Shown: positions 39,079 to 49,842, counted from the first letter of the stretch. The stretch is 64,000 nucleotides of DNA from JACVRW01 sp963846505 (GCA_963846505.1 CAWJWD010000001.1:1-64000); one strand, 5' to 3'. Numbers and translations are program-made. Notes: a model not told the origin generated them from the sequence alone.

Positions 39079-40358
39079 CTACCGCCCGATGCCCTCGTAG
39101 CTGAATCCGGCGGCCACGAGCGACTCGCGGTCGAGGAAGTTGCGCCCGTCGACGACGAGCGGCGTGCGCATGCGCGAGCGCACGTGCCCTTCCCAGTCGA
39201 GCTCGCGAAACTCGGGCCACTCCGTCACGAGCACCACCGCGTCGGCCCCGTCGACCGCGTCGAGCGCAGACCCGGCGATCGTCGCCCCACCGAGCATCGC
39301 CCCCGCCCGCTCGGCCGCGACCGGGTCGTAGACGCGCACGTGCGCGCCCTCGCCCTGCAACCGTCCGGCGAGCACGAGGCTCGTCGCCTCGCGGATGTCG
39401 TCGGTGTTCGGCTTGAACGCGACGCCCAGCAGCGCCACCTCCTTGCCCACCAGCGACCCCAGGTGCTTCTGCAGCTTCCCGATCGTGCGCCGCTTCTGGA
39501 GCTCGTTGACCTCGATCACGGCCGTCAGCAGCTGGAAGTGGTAGCCCGTGTTGCCCGCCAGCTGCTTGAGCGCCTGCACGTCCTTGGGAAAGCACGAGCC
39601 CCCATAGCCGATGCCCGCGCGCAGGAACTGGGAGCCGATGCGCTCGTCCATGCCCATGCCGCGTGCGACCTCGTTGACGTCGGCGCCGAGCTCCTCCGAG
39701 ACGTTGGCGATCTCGTTGATGAACGAGATCTTGGTCGCCAGGAAGGCGTTGGAGGCGAGCTTGATCATCTCGGCGCTGGCGACGTCCGTGCGCACGATCG
39801 GGCCGCCGAGCGGCTGCGTAGAGCGCGGCGACGCGGTCGGCGAAGCTGTCTGACTCGGCGTTGGCGCCGATCACCACGCGGTCGGGGCGCATGAAGTCGT
39901 CGACTGCCGTGCCCTCCTTGAGGAACTCCGGGTTCGAGACGTAGCCGAGCCCGTCGCGACGACGCTGGATCGAGCGACCGGTGCCGACCGGCACCGTGCT
40001 CTTCATCACGAGCGCGTGGTCGGTGGACTCGCCCAGCTCGGCGATCACCGCCTCGACGCGCGAGAGGTCGGCGTCGCCGGAGTAGGTCGGCGGGGTGTCG
40101 ACGCAGACGAACAGCAGCTGCGCGTGCTCGAGCGTCTCGGCCATGTCGGTCGTGAAGTGCAGGCGCGCGGCGTTCTTGACGACGAGCTCGGCGAGGCCGG
40201 GCTCGTGGATCGGCACCTCGCCGCGGGTCGAGCGACTCGACCTTGTCGGACAGGATGTCGCGCGCCCAGACCTCGTGGCCGAGCTCCGCGAAGCAGGCGG
40301 CCGTGACCAGGCCGACCCAGCCGACGCCGATGACGCCTATTGGCTCTCTCTCAGACAT
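39079..40358 (-). CDS. UDP-glucose 6-dehydrogenase (two frameshifts)
   Basis: About 426 residues after repair. N-terminal NAD loop (PIGVIGVGWVGLVTAACFAE), middle VSNPEFLKEGTAVDDFMRPD, catalytic Cys region GYGGSCFPKDVQALK and the C-terminal LGVAFKPNTDDIREATSLVL. It oxidises UDP-glucose to UDP-glucuronate in two NAD-dependent steps. Frame changes near 40215 and 39820 fall in conserved stretches. The start is ATG at 40358. UDP-glucose would come from the UGP gene at 27 kb. Confidence 0.9.
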
Positions 40359-40375
40359 GAAGGCGGGGAGGCTAT

Positions 40376-41825
40376 CTAGAGCGTGCGCGCGGAGCGTGCG
40401 ATGGCCATCATCTGGCGGTTGGTCAGCGACAGCAGCAGGGTGTTGGAGATCCAGTAGGCGGCCTTCGGGGTCCGCCAGGCGACCAGTCGCAGGCGGTCGC
40501 CGTCGTAGTGCAACTCGTAGGTGCGCTTGCCGATCGTGCGCGTCTCCTGCGGCTCGCGCAGGATCGGCGCGTCCTTCCAGGTGATCCCCTGCATGCCGTA
40601 GTTCTCGCCCAGCAGCTCGCCGCGGGTGAGGACCATGCGGTAGGCCTGGTGGATCTTGCCGTCCTCGTCCTTGACCCGGTACACCCGCGGAGGCTGGCGG
40701 TAGTAGGACTCCGAGGTGCGCACCGTCGGGTAGTAGACCGGCAGCCGCTTGCCCGCTCCGGCCTGCACGGCCCGCAGTGCCTGGTCCTTGCCGTCCGCCT
40801 CGTCCTTGACCACGCCCTGGACGGGCGCCCTGCGCCGCGGCTTGCGCCCAGGCCTCGCCTTCGCCTCCCCTCGCGGGCCGGTCGAGGCCCGGGTGCCGAG
40901 GAACTGCTGCACGAGCTTCTGCACCTGCTCGTTGGTCGCCTCGACGTAGCTCGGGCCGATCGTGCCCTCGAAGTGCACCTCGCGCAGCGGCTGGCCCGCC
41001 GTGCCGATCGCCAGCTTCGCCAGGCGCAGCACCTCGGCGGTCGAGCGCAGCGCCTCGTCGGTGCTCGTGTTCTTGCCGAAGATGCGCAGCAGCCGGTCGC
41101 GGTTGTCGATCAGCGCCGCCGGTTGCGACCTGCTGCTTGGCCTGGCGCAGGAAGTCCTGCTGGCGCGCGGAGCGCACGAGGTCGGTGTCCTCGTGGCGGA
41201 AGCGCACGTACTGCAGCGCCTTGTCGCCGCACATGCGCTGATAGCCGGCCGGGACGTTGATGTACGCGTACTCCGCCGTGTCGTTGTAGTAGGTGCGGTC
41301 GATGTCCGCGTAGACGCAGCCGATCGCGTTGACCGCGCGGCCGAAGCCGGCGAAGTCGACGTTGATGACGTGGTTGATCGGCAGCCCGGTCAGCGCCTTG
41401 ACCGTGTCGAGCGTCAGCTCCGGCCCGCCGAGGTCATAGGCCGCGTTGATCTTGTCCACCCCGTGGCCGGGGATCTGCACCTTGAGGTCGCGCGGCAGCG
41501 ACATCACCGCGATCGCGCCCTTGTCCGGGTCAGCCGCACGAGCATGATCGTGTCCGAGCGCGCCCCGCTGTCCGCGCCCTCGACGTTGTTCTTCGGGCCG
41601 CTTGTCCGAGCCGAGGATCATCAGCGTCTGCGGCTCGCCCGGGTCGGTCTCCGCCAGCGATCTGCCCAGCTTCAGCTCCGGGTTGATCTCGAGCGCGTCG
41701 ACGACCTTGTCGACCTCGTGGAACGCCGCCACCGCCGTCGCGCCCGCCGCCGCGAACACGACCAGCACGGCCCCGATCACGAGCCGCTTCCAAAGACCGG
41801 GCTTGGGGATGTCGTCGAAGGGCAT
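40376..41825 (-). CDS. LytR-CpsA-Psr (LCP) family cell-wall glycopolymer ligase (frameshifts)
   Basis: About 482 residues. A single N-terminal membrane segment (LVIGAVLVVFAAAGATAVAA) anchors it, then LMILGSDKRPEE starts the LCP domain. Key residues of LCP: GAIAVMSLPRDLKVQIPGHG, DKINAAYDLGGPE, TGLPINHVINVDFAGFGRAV and RFRHEDTDLVRSARQQDFLR (the Arg cluster for pyrophosphate lipid). The C-terminus is basic. It transfers wall glycopolymers from a lipid carrier to peptidoglycan. Frame changes near 41595, 41530 and 41125. It begins TG-ATG overlapped with the M20 gene stop. It would use the glycans made by this locus. Confidence 0.85.
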
Positions 41826-42946
41826 CACGCGATGCGCAGGTGCGGCTCGCCGTCGTCCTCGGCGCCGAGCCGGGTCGGGAGCAACTTGACGAACTGGACC
41901 AGCGCCTGGCGATATTGGCCGAGCGACCGGATCGAAACCCATTCGTCGGGGCCGTGATGCCCTCCTCCCGCCGGCCCGAACTCGACCCCGGGCACGCCGG
42001 CCTCGAGGAAGGAGATGATGTCCGAGGCGCCGTGGCGGCCGACCGAGATCTGCTCGCCGGTGGGATCCGCCGAGGCGCGGATCGCGTCCGCGAGCGCGCG
42101 CACGTAGCGGTTGTCGCGCTGCACGATCGCCGGGTTGCGGTGGAAGATCCGGGTCACGTGCGCGTCCGGCAGCTGCTCGACCGTGGCCTGGATCGCGTCC
42201 GGGTCCTGGCCGGGCAGGTAGCGCACGTCGACGTGCAGGACGCACAGGTCGGGGACCTTGTTGAGCGCGTCGCCGCCCTCGATGCGGCCGAGGTTGATCG
42301 ACGGTCGGTCGAACAGGTCCGAGGACTCGCGCGCGAACGGCAGGCTCTCGATCTGGCGGAAGACGTCCACCGCCTTGAGCACGGCGTTGTCGCCCACCCA
42401 GGGCGTCGAGCCGTGCGCCGCGGTGCCTGAGACCTCGATCCGCAGCACCAGCACGCCCTTGGCCTGGATGCCGATCAGCAGGTCGGTCGGCTCGCCGGTG
42501 ATCGCGAAGTCGGCCGTGTAGCCGCGCTCGACGAGGTAGTCCGAGCCGCGCTGGACGTCCTCCTCGGACTCCTCGTCGCAGACGCAGAGGAAGTGCACGC
42601 GCACCGCATCCTGGTCGGCCAGCTCACGGAAGGCGCACATGATCGAGGCAAGACCGCCCTTCATGTCATAGGCGCCGCGGCCGATCAGCCGGTCGCCGTC
42701 GATGCGCGGCGTGAACTGCTCCGGGCGGCCGGGCACCACGTCGAGGTGGCCGTGCAGGGCGACGGTCGGCGCGCCCTGCGGACCGACGGTCGCCGTCAGC
42801 ACCGGACGGCCGTTGTGGTCGGTGCCCGTCACGTCGACGTCGCGCGCCTCCAGCCAGCCCTTGACGAACCCCGCCGCAGCCCGCATCCCCTCGAGGGTGG
42901 AGGTGTCGTAGGTGATCAGACGCTCGGCGAGCGCACGTTCATCCAT
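41825..42946 (-). CDS. M20 family metallopeptidase (ArgE/DapE-like)
   Basis: Intact, 373 residues. Zinc ligands are recognisable: His in VALHGHLDVVPG, Asp in GAYDMKGGLASIM, the Glu pair in VCDEESEEDVQ, acid in ITGEPTDLLIG, and His near the C-terminus in GGGHHGPDEWVS. The dimerisation domain lies between (LRIEVSGTAAHGSTPWVG). It hydrolyses an N-acyl amino acid or succinyl-diaminopimelate; which one is not decided by sequence. It overlaps Tag by 8 bases. Confidence 0.88.
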   Translation of the reverse strand: MDERALAERLITYDTSTLEGMRAAAGFVKGWLEARDVDVTGTDHNGRPVLTATVGPQGAPTVALHGHLDVVPGRPEQFTPRIDGDRLIGRGAYDMKGGLASIMCAFRELADQDAVRVHFLCVCDEESEEDVQRGSDYLVERGYTADFAITGEPTDLLIGIQAKGVLVLRIEVSGTAAHGSTPWVGDNAVLKAVDVFRQIESLPFARESSDLFDRPSINLGRIEGGDALNKVPDLCVLHVDVRYLPGQDPDAIQATVEQLPDAHVTRIFHRNPAIVQRDNRYVRALADAIRASADPTGEQISVGRHGASDIISFLEAGVPGVEFGPAGGGHHGPDEWVSIRSLGQYRQALVQFVKLLPTRLGAEDDGEPHLRIA

Positions 42947-43550
42947 GCCGCGGCTGGAGGATAGAGGCCGCTTCGCGGCGCTCGGCCTCCACCGCCTTGC
43001 GCACCCAGCAGCGGGCGACGTGGTCGTTGACGATGCCGCAGGCCTGCATCAGCGCGTATGCCGTGGTGGGACCGACGAAGCGAAAGCCGCGGCGCTTGAG
43101 CTCCTTCGCAAGCGCGGTCGACTCCGGGGTCAGCGCCGGCACGTCGCCGAGCTGCTTCGGCACGGCGCGACGACCGGTCGGGGCGTGGGACCAGGCGATG
43201 CGCGCCAGCGACTCGCCGGCCTCGTGCAGCGCGGCGGTGGCGCGCGCGTTGGCGATCGTCGCCTCGATCTTGGCGCGGTTGCGCACGATGCCGGCGTCCT
43301 CGAGCAACCGGCTGACGTCGCGCTCGCCGAAGCCGGCCACGCGCTCGGGCTCGAAGCCGGCGAAGGCCGTCCGGAACGCCTCGCGCTTGCGCAGGATCGT
43401 CAGCCAGGAGAGTCCGGACTGGAACGCCTCGAGGCTCAGGCGCTCGTAGATCCCCCGGTCGTCGGTGACCGGCCGCCCCCACTCCTCGTCGTGGTAGGCG
43501 ACGTAGTCGGGCGTGCCGGTGCCCCAGTCGCAACGGTGCGGCTCGGCCAT
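42939..43550 (-). CDS. tag: DNA-3-methyladenine glycosylase I
   Basis: Intact, 203 residues. It begins MAEPHRCDWGTGTPDYVAYH and has the Tag zinc-binding residues Cys/His near the N-terminus (RCDW, YHDEEWGRP) and His/Cys near the end (NDHVARCWVRKA). The helix-hairpin-helix region is SWLTILRKREAFRTAFAGF followed by RVAGFGERDVSRLLEDAGIV. It removes 3-methyladenine from DNA. It sits inside the polysaccharide operon for no obvious functional reason, 2 bases after the glycosyltransferase stop. Confidence 0.92.
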   Translation of the reverse strand: MAEPHRCDWGTGTPDYVAYHDEEWGRPVTDDRGIYERLSLEAFQSGLSWLTILRKREAFRTAFAGFEPERVAGFGERDVSRLLEDAGIVRNRAKIEATIANARATAALHEAGESLARIAWSHAPTGRRAVPKQLGDVPALTPESTALAKELKRRGFRFVGPTTAYALMQACGIVNDHVARCWVRKAVEAERREAASILQPRHG

Positions 43551-43552
43551 CG

Positions 43553-44761
43553 TCAGCGGTGCGGTCCGCTCCAGGTGCGCCGCGTGCCCGGCATGCGCCG
43601 GCGCGGCAGGGAGCGCCGCTCGCGACCGCCGTGGTCGAGGTCTCCGGCGCGCGCCTCCTCGACTGCGCGATCGACCTCGCGCGCGAGCCCTTGGCGAAAC
43701 GTCTCGGGGGCGAAGCGACGGGCGTTGCCGGCGCAGGCGGCGGGGTCGACCGACGCGTCGTCGAAGGCGCGCACCGCCGCGCCGAGCTCGGCGGGGCCGC
43801 CCTCCCAGAAGCAGCCGGTGACGCCGTCGAGCACCGTCTCGAGCGCGCCGCCGCCGCGACGGGCGATCACCGGGCGACCGGAGGCCTGCGCCTCGACGGC
43901 GGCGATGCCGAACTCCTCGACGCCGGTGAGGACGAAGGCACGGCAGGTGGCGAGCAGGCGGGCGGCTTCGGCGTCGTCGACGCGGCCGGCGAAGTGGACG
44001 TTGGGCGGTGCGGTCCGGCGCAGCCGGCGGCGGTCGGGACCGTCGCCGGCGATCACCAGCGGCAGGCCGAGCTCGGCGAAGGCCTCGATCGCGACGTCGA
44101 TGCGCTTGTGCGAGATCAGCTCGGACAGGACGAGGTAGTGCTCGCCGGGTTGCGCCGGCGCGAAGCGGCTCAGCTCGACCGGCGGGTGCACGATGTGCGA
44201 CTCGCGCCCGAAGTAGGACTGGATCCGCGCCTGGGTCGTGTGCGAGTTGGTCAGGTAGCGGTCGACGCGCTGGGCCGCGATCCAGTCCCATTCGCGCCAG
44301 CGGCGGAAGAAGCCGCGCAGCGCCGCGCGGGTGAGCGGATCGGTGCGCTCGGAGATCGCGCGCTGACGCTCGTTCCAGGCGTAGCGGAACGGGTTGTGGC
44401 AGTAGCTGACGTGCACGGTCGGCTCGTCGCAGATGACCGCGTGCGCCCAGGCGCTCGAGCTGGAGACGACGACGTCGTAGCCCGACAGGTCGAACGACTC
44501 GACCGCGGCCGGGTAGAGCGGCAGCAGCGCACGGAAGGTGCGACGGTTCGGCCGCAGCCGCTGCAGGAACGAGGTGCGGATGGTGCGCTGGGCAAAGCGC
44601 CCCTCGGTGCCCTGCTCGTCGTAGACCGGTGTGAACAGGTCCGCGTCCGGCCACAGCTCGCACATGTCCAGGAACACGCGATCCGCCCCTCGCAGGGAGA
44701 TCAGAAAGTCGTGCACCAGTGCGACCTTGCGCGGTCTGATGTGGCTTCCCTCTAGCGCCAC
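43553..44761 (-). CDS. Glycosyltransferase, GT4 family
   Basis: Intact, 402 residues. It starts MALEGSHIRPRKVALVHDFL and includes VSYCHNPFRYAWNERQRAIS and the GT4 E-x7-E-like donor region EEFGIAAVEAQASGRPVIAR with VIAGDGPDRRRL before it. Two Rossmann domains are expected. It likely adds a hexose or rhamnose to a lipid-linked glycan. ATG start, upstream partner gene ends at 44772. Confidence 0.85.
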   Translation of the reverse strand: MALEGSHIRPRKVALVHDFLISLRGADRVFLDMCELWPDADLFTPVYDEQGTEGRFAQRTIRTSFLQRLRPNRRTFRALLPLYPAAVESFDLSGYDVVVSSSSAWAHAVICDEPTVHVSYCHNPFRYAWNERQRAISERTDPLTRAALRGFFRRWREWDWIAAQRVDRYLTNSHTTQARIQSYFGRESHIVHPPVELSRFAPAQPGEHYLVLSELISHKRIDVAIEAFAELGLPLVIAGDGPDRRRLRRTAPPNVHFAGRVDDAEAARLLATCRAFVLTGVEEFGIAAVEAQASGRPVIARRGGGALETVLDGVTGCFWEGGPAELGAAVRAFDDASVDPAACAGNARRFAPETFRQGLAREVDRAVEEARAGDLDHGGRERRSLPRRRMPGTRRTWSGPHR

Positions 44762-44771
44762 GAAGGCGATT

Positions 44772-46144
44772 CTATGGCCGGTCGCGCCGCGGCGGTGGGC
44801 GCAATCTTTCCCGAGCGGTCCGGCCGAGTGCCCAGCCGGTTCGCCGGGCGACCTCGCGCGGCCCCATCCGCTCGAGCAGGTCGGCTGCGATCAGCGCCTG
44901 CTGTCCTGCCGTGGTGGCGAGCGCTGCGCGGCGCCGACGGGTGGGCGGCGGCGGGTCGAGGCACCAGTCGACCAACGGGCGGGTCACCCGCGACCAGCGC
45001 AGCTCGTCCGCGGCGACGGCGACCGCGGCGGCGGTGCGCTCGCGCAGCGCGTGGTCGTCGAGCAGGCGCGCGCAGGCAGCCGCGAACGCGCCCGGATCCC
45101 CGCCGGCGGCGCGGCGCCCAGGCCACGGCGCTCGACGAGGTCGCCGAGCACGTCGCCGCGCGTGCTGACGATCGGCAGGCCGGCCCAGAGGTAGTCGAGC
45201 AGGCGCGTGCGGAAGGCGAAGCGCGACTCGAGGTGGTCGGGGTGGGCGCTCACGCCGAGGTCGGCGGCCGCCAGCAGCGCGCCGCGCTCGCGATAGGGCG
45301 TCCAGCCGGGATTGACGTGCACCGCCGTGCCGAGCAGTCCCAGGCGCTCGGCCTCCGCGACGGCCTCGTCGCCGGCCGAACTGCCCTCGGCGCCGACCGG
45401 ACGGCCCGTGCCGATGAAGACCAGGTGCACGTCGTCGCGGGTGCGGCGCAGGATCTCCACGGCGCGGATCGGCGTCGACGCGTCGAGCCAGCGCCAGATG
45501 CCGCCGCCCCAGACGAGCACGTGGTCGTCGCTGCCGACGCCCGGCCACGGCGGGCTGGCCGGCGGCGCGGGCGAGGGCTCGTCCGGCACGCCGAACGGCA
45601 CCACGTCGATCAGCGAGCGCCCGCTCGGGTCGCGGCGGTAGCGGCTCGGGTCGAGCAGACCGCGGAAGGCCATGCCGCCGAGCCAGAAGTCGCGCTGGCG
45701 CTCGCTGGCGCAGATGACGTAGTCGGCAGCCGCCAGGCCGGCGAGCACGCCGAGCGTCGTGATCCGCTGCGCCCGCCGGGCCTGGGCCAGCGGCTCGGCG
45801 CCGGCGGCCTCGAGCACCTCGATCGGGAGCGGGTTGTAGAGGTCGAAGACGATCCGGACAGAGGACCGCGCGAGGCGCCGCAAGAGCTGCCCGGGCAGGC
45901 GCTGCACGACCGCGACGTCGTGCTCCTCGGCCGCAGCCGCGAGCGCATCGTAGTCGGCGACGCCGGCTGCCAGCAACGCCATGTCGGAGGGGTGCGGAAG
46001 GTCGCTGGGAGCAGGGGCGGCGAGTGTGACGTCGCAGTGCGCAGCGAGCGCTCGCGCCAGCTCGTAGGCGCGGATCGCAGGGCCGGCCATCACCTCGCCC
46101 ACCGGCTCCGGCGAGACGACGAGCACGCGCGGACCTGCGCTCAT
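44772..46144 (-). CDS. Glycosyltransferase, GT4-like (one frameshift)
   Basis: About 457 residues after repair. It begins MSAGPRVLVVSPEPVGEVMA (ATG overlapping the methyltransferase stop as ATGA) and contains RIVFDLYNPLPIEVLEAAGA, DYVICASERQRDFWLGGMAF, DHVLVWGGGIWRWLDASTPI and VFIGTGRPV, a GT4-like Rossmann pair. The sequence YLWAGLPIVSTRGDVLGDLV holds the donor-binding loop. A frame change lies near 45115, after which the C-terminal helix continues to DWCLDPPPPTRRRR and a basic tail. Confidence 0.8.
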
Positions 46145-46827
46145 GCCTGCACCGTCGCCCGACCGAGCAGGCGGCTGTAGAAGCGCGGACGTGCGAGACC
46201 GACGCGACGCAGGGCCCGATGGGCCGGCCGCAACGGCCGGGGCAGGACGAGGCCGGCGAGCAGGTCGTCGACGGGCGCCGTCTGCTCGACGACCGCGTTG
46301 CCGAAGGCCGCCCGCAGCAGTTCGTCGAGCGAGTCGACGGTGAACCACCGGCGATGGTCGACGTCCAGCATGTGGCTGAACTCGACCGGCACCCCGCGCC
46401 ACTCCTGCGTGCAGTTCGGCACGCTCACCAGCACGTTGCGGCGTGCGACGCGCCGAGCCTCGGCCAGCAGTCCCGCCGGATCCTCGAGGTGCTCCAGCAC
46501 CTCGAGCATGATCACCGTGTCGACTCCGTCGTCGGCCTCCGGCAGGCGCTCGCCGTCGTAGACCTGCGCATCGACGCCCAGGGCCTGGGCGCGTTCCACG
46601 TAGGCGGGCACGACGTCGAGCCCGCGTGCCCGCAGGCCGCGCTCGCCGAGTGCCTTCACGTACCCGCCGAGGCCGCAGCCGAGGTCGAGCAGCTCCCGCC
46701 CGGCGTGGTCGGCCACCCAGTCGACCAGGGCGAGGTCGACCTGCTCGAGCGGGTCGGCGTCGAGGTACCACGCGGCGCTGTCGCGCGGACCTCGCGGGCA
46801 GGCGTAGCGGTGGCGATGCTCGCTCAC
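46141..46827 (-). CDS. SAM-dependent methyltransferase (class I)
   Basis: Intact, 228 residues. GTG at 46827 overlaps the flippase stop (GTGA). SAM motif I is ELLDLGCGLGGYVKALGERG, motif II region TVIMLEVLEHLEDPAGLLAE, then VSVPNCTQEWRGVPVEFSHM. The C-terminus is basic. It may methylate a sugar or a lipid-linked intermediate. Confidence 0.85.
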   Translation of the reverse strand: MSEHRHRYACPRGPRDSAAWYLDADPLEQVDLALVDWVADHAGRELLDLGCGLGGYVKALGERGLRARGLDVVPAYVERAQALGVDAQVYDGERLPEADDGVDTVIMLEVLEHLEDPAGLLAEARRVARRNVLVSVPNCTQEWRGVPVEFSHMLDVDHRRWFTVDSLDELLRAAFGNAVVEQTAPVDDLLAGLVLPRPLRPAHRALRRVGLARPRFYSRLLGRATVQA

Positions 46828-48242
46828 CGGCCGAGCGCTCCCGCCACCAACTCGCGGCTGCGCGCGCTCGTGGCGAACACGAGGCCGGCGTAGAGCAGCG
46901 CCGCGACCGGCACCAGCACGAGCAGCGTCTCGACGGGGAGCGCGAGCAGCACCGCGGCGGTCAGTCCCGCGGCCGCCGCCGCGGCGGGCACCACGCCGAG
47001 GCCCGGGACGAAGCCGAGATGGCGCCGGGCGAGCCAGAGGCCGCCGGCCAGCACGAGCACTTCGGTCGAGACGGTGATCACGGCGGCCGCAACGATCCCA
47101 TGCTCGGGCACCAGCAGCAGGTTCAGGCCCACGTTCGTCGCCAACCCGACCACGTTCAGCCAGAGCGCCTTGCGCTGCCGGTCGACCGCGATCAGGCCGT
47201 AGCCGATCACCCCGTTCACGAACGCCAGCGCCCCGGCGCAGAACAGGAAGCGCAGCGGTTCGGCAGCGCCGGCGAAGTCCGAGCCGCCCGCCAGGTCGAC
47301 GATCTGCGGCGCCAGCACCGCGCCGCAGGCGGCCACCGGCATGCCGAGGAGCACGAATGCGTCCCAGGCGCCCTGGACGGTCTCGCGAAAGCGTTCGCGG
47401 TCGGCGTGGGCGTAGCGGGACATGAGCGGGAACACCGACGTCAGGAAGGCCGTGCCGAGCAGCGACGTGATCTCGAGGATGCGGTAGGCGAGCGAGTAGA
47501 GGCCGACCTCGTCGAAGTCGCGGTAGAGCGAGATGATGATCGTGTCCGCGCGCACGTAGAGCTCGTTCAGCGCCAGTGCGATGCCGACCGGCAGGCTGGC
47601 GCCGAGCAGGCCGCGCCACGTCGAGGGCGCTGCCTGGAAGGCGAGTGGCGCCAGCGGCCGCGTGAGCCGCCAGGTGACGACCAGCGTCACCGCCGCTCCC
47701 ACCCCGGCCGCGCCGACGGCCGCGTAGAAGCCGAGGTCGAGCAGCACCACCGCGATCACGGCCACGAAGGCGGCCGCCCGGCCGCAGACCTCGGCGATCG
47801 CGGCCCGTCCCATGCGCAGGTCGGTCTGCAGCACGGCCGTGACGGCCGAGGTGAGCATGCCGAACAGCAGCGGCACGCCTGCGATCAGGATCGCGACGCG
47901 CACGTCCGGCTCGTAGGGCAGCGCCAGCGACACCAGGCCGGCGATCGCGATCACCACGAGCGAGAGCAGCAGCCGCAGCGTCAGCGCGTTGCCCACCAGT
48001 GCCGCGGCGCGCTCCGGGTGGCGCGACGACTCGCGCACGACGATCGTGGTGAGACCGGCGTCGGCCGCGACGCCGAACAGCTGCATCACGCTCAGCGCGA
48101 GCACGTAGCGGCCGTAGTCGCCGGGACCGAGGTAGCGGGTGAGGATGGCGACCGAGCCCGCGGCGATCGTGAGGACCGCGGCCTTCCCCGCCAGCTGCGC
48201 GGTGGTGTTGGCGGCGACCCGCTGGGCAAGCCGGCTGCGCAC
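46824..48242 (-). CDS. Polysaccharide/oligosaccharide flippase (Wzx/MATE-like)
   Basis: Intact, 472 residues, about 12 to 14 hydrophobic helices. It begins RSRLAQRVAANTTAQLAGKA and has the Wzx/RfbX pattern ILTRYLGPGDYGRYVLALSV and TIVVRESSRHPERAAALVG. It would move lipid-linked repeat units across the membrane. First gene of the minus-strand run; the divergent gene at 48269 starts 26 bases away. Confidence 0.88.
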   Translation of the reverse strand: MRSRLAQRVAANTTAQLAGKAAVLTIAAGSVAILTRYLGPGDYGRYVLALSVMQLFGVAADAGLTTIVVRESSRHPERAAALVGNALTLRLLLSLVVIAIAGLVSLALPYEPDVRVAILIAGVPLLFGMLTSAVTAVLQTDLRMGRAAIAEVCGRAAAFVAVIAVVLLDLGFYAAVGAAGVGAAVTLVVTWRLTRPLAPLAFQAAPSTWRGLLGASLPVGIALALNELYVRADTIIISLYRDFDEVGLYSLAYRILEITSLLGTAFLTSVFPLMSRYAHADRERFRETVQGAWDAFVLLGMPVAACGAVLAPQIVDLAGGSDFAGAAEPLRFLFCAGALAFVNGVIGYGLIAVDRQRKALWLNVVGLATNVGLNLLLVPEHGIVAAAVITVSTEVLVLAGGLWLARRHLGFVPGLGVVPAAAAAAGLTAAVLLALPVETLLVLVPVAALLYAGLVFATSARSRELVAGALGR

Positions 48243-48268
48243 GAGGGGCCAAAGGGTATTGTCAGCGC

Positions 48269-49786
48269 GTGCGGCTCCGGACCCGCCTCGGCGACGCCGC
48301 GCTGCTGCTCGGCGCCGTGGCCATCGCCGGTTTCGCGGCGCGCCGCGGCATCAACCCCCACGACGAGGGCCTGATGCTCGCCGCCGCCGACCGCATCGCC
48401 GACGGTCAGCTGCCCTGGCGCGACTTCTGGTGGAACTACGGCCCGGCCGAGCCGTTCCTGCTCGCCGGCCTGCAGGAGCTCGTCGGCCGCTCGCTGCTCG
48501 CGTGGCGGATCGTGCACGTGCTCGTGGCGGCGGCAAGCGCCTGGCTGGCCTATCGGCTGGTGCGTCGCGAAGCGCCCGTCCCGCTCGCGCTCGCCGCATG
48601 GTCGACCGTCGCCGCCGCGCTCTCCTTCCCGTTGCTCCCGAACCCCCTCGCGCCGGCGCTGCTGTCGGCGCTCGCCGGCCTCGCGCTCGCGCCGCGCCAT
48701 GCCGCGCTCGCCGGAGTCTGTGCCGGGTTGGCGCTGACGTTCCGACCGGACGTGGGAGCAGCGGCGGTGCTGGCCGTCGCCCTGGCCCGCTGGCAGCCGA
48801 CGACGTCCCCGGACGCGCTCCGTCGCGCCCTGGTCGGCGCCGCGGCCACCGCCCTGCTCGTCTACGTTCCGCTCGCGATCGCCGCCGGCCCGGGACGGCT
48901 GCTCGACCAGACCGTCGGCTTCGCGCTCGTCGACCAGTCGCGCCAGCGCCTGCCGCTGCCGTTCGACGCCGGAGCCGCGAGCGACGTCAACAAGGCCTTC
49001 GAGCACCTCTTCCCCACGCTCCTGCTGGCCGGCTTCGCGCTCTGGCTCGTGGTCGTCGCGCTGCGCTGGGCACGCGGCTCGGGACCGCCGTGCGGGCTCG
49101 CACTGCATGCGCTGCCGCTCGCGGTCGCCGGTGCGCTCTACGTGCTGGCACGGGCGGACGAGTTCCACGTCGTCCTGCTCGCCGCCACGCTGCCGCTGCT
49201 GGCCGCGCCCACCCTGGCAGCGGAGCTCGCCCAGCCACGGCGCCGCTGGCCCGCGCTCGTCGCGACAGCTGCCGTGCTGGCGCTGCCGCTCGCCTACGGA
49301 CTCGACCGCAAGGGCGTCCAGCTGCTGCACCCGCCGACGCTCGCGACGATCGACGTCGACGGCGCCGACGGCGTCCAGGCCGAGCCGAGCGAGGCCCGGG
49401 CGTTGGCGGCGCTCGTCCGCTACGTCGACGCCGCCACGAAGCCCGACGAGGCGGTGTTCGTGGCCAACCCCCGCCACGACCTCGTGCGCGTCGGCAATCC
49501 GCTCGTCTCGGTCCTGATCGACCGGCCCAACCCGACGCGCTACCCGATCATGCAGCCCGGCGTCGTGACCGAGCGCGACGTGCAAGCGGAGATGGTGCGC
49601 GACGTCGAGCGAGCCCGGACCCGCACGGTGATCCGCTGGCGCTCACCCGTCGCAGACGAGCGCGAGCCCAACGGCGCCGGCCGCTCGAGCGGCGTGCGGG
49701 TGCTGGACCGCTATCTGGATCGCCGCTTCCGGCCGCTGCGGCGCTTCGGCGACTACGAGGTGCTGGTCGCACGCCGACCGACGTGA
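48269..49786 (+). CDS. GT-C type membrane glycosyltransferase (PMT/ArnT-like)
   Basis: Intact, 505 residues, about ten hydrophobic helices. The start is GTG at 48269, followed by a GT-C catalytic Asp/Glu pair in the first outer loop (RRGINPHDEGLMLAAADRIA) and DFWWNYGPAEPFLLAGL, as in the PMT_2 family. The C-terminal ~150 residues are soluble (VDAATKPDEAVFVANPRHDL). It transfers a sugar from a lipid carrier at the outer face of the membrane. Confidence 0.75.
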   Translation: MRLRTRLGDAALLLGAVAIAGFAARRGINPHDEGLMLAAADRIADGQLPWRDFWWNYGPAEPFLLAGLQELVGRSLLAWRIVHVLVAAASAWLAYRLVRREAPVPLALAAWSTVAAALSFPLLPNPLAPALLSALAGLALAPRHAALAGVCAGLALTFRPDVGAAAVLAVALARWQPTTSPDALRRALVGAAATALLVYVPLAIAAGPGRLLDQTVGFALVDQSRQRLPLPFDAGAASDVNKAFEHLFPTLLLAGFALWLVVVALRWARGSGPPCGLALHALPLAVAGALYVLARADEFHVVLLAATLPLLAAPTLAAELAQPRRRWPALVATAAVLALPLAYGLDRKGVQLLHPPTLATIDVDGADGVQAEPSEARALAALVRYVDAATKPDEAVFVANPRHDLVRVGNPLVSVLIDRPNPTRYPIMQPGVVTERDVQAEMVRDVERARTRTVIRWRSPVADEREPNGAGRSSGVRVLDRYLDRRFRPLRRFGDYEVLVARRPT

Positions 49787-49842
49787 CCCGGCGGCGCTGC
49801 GATCAGCCGCCCGCGGCGCCTCGCTGCTGAGATGATCCGCGC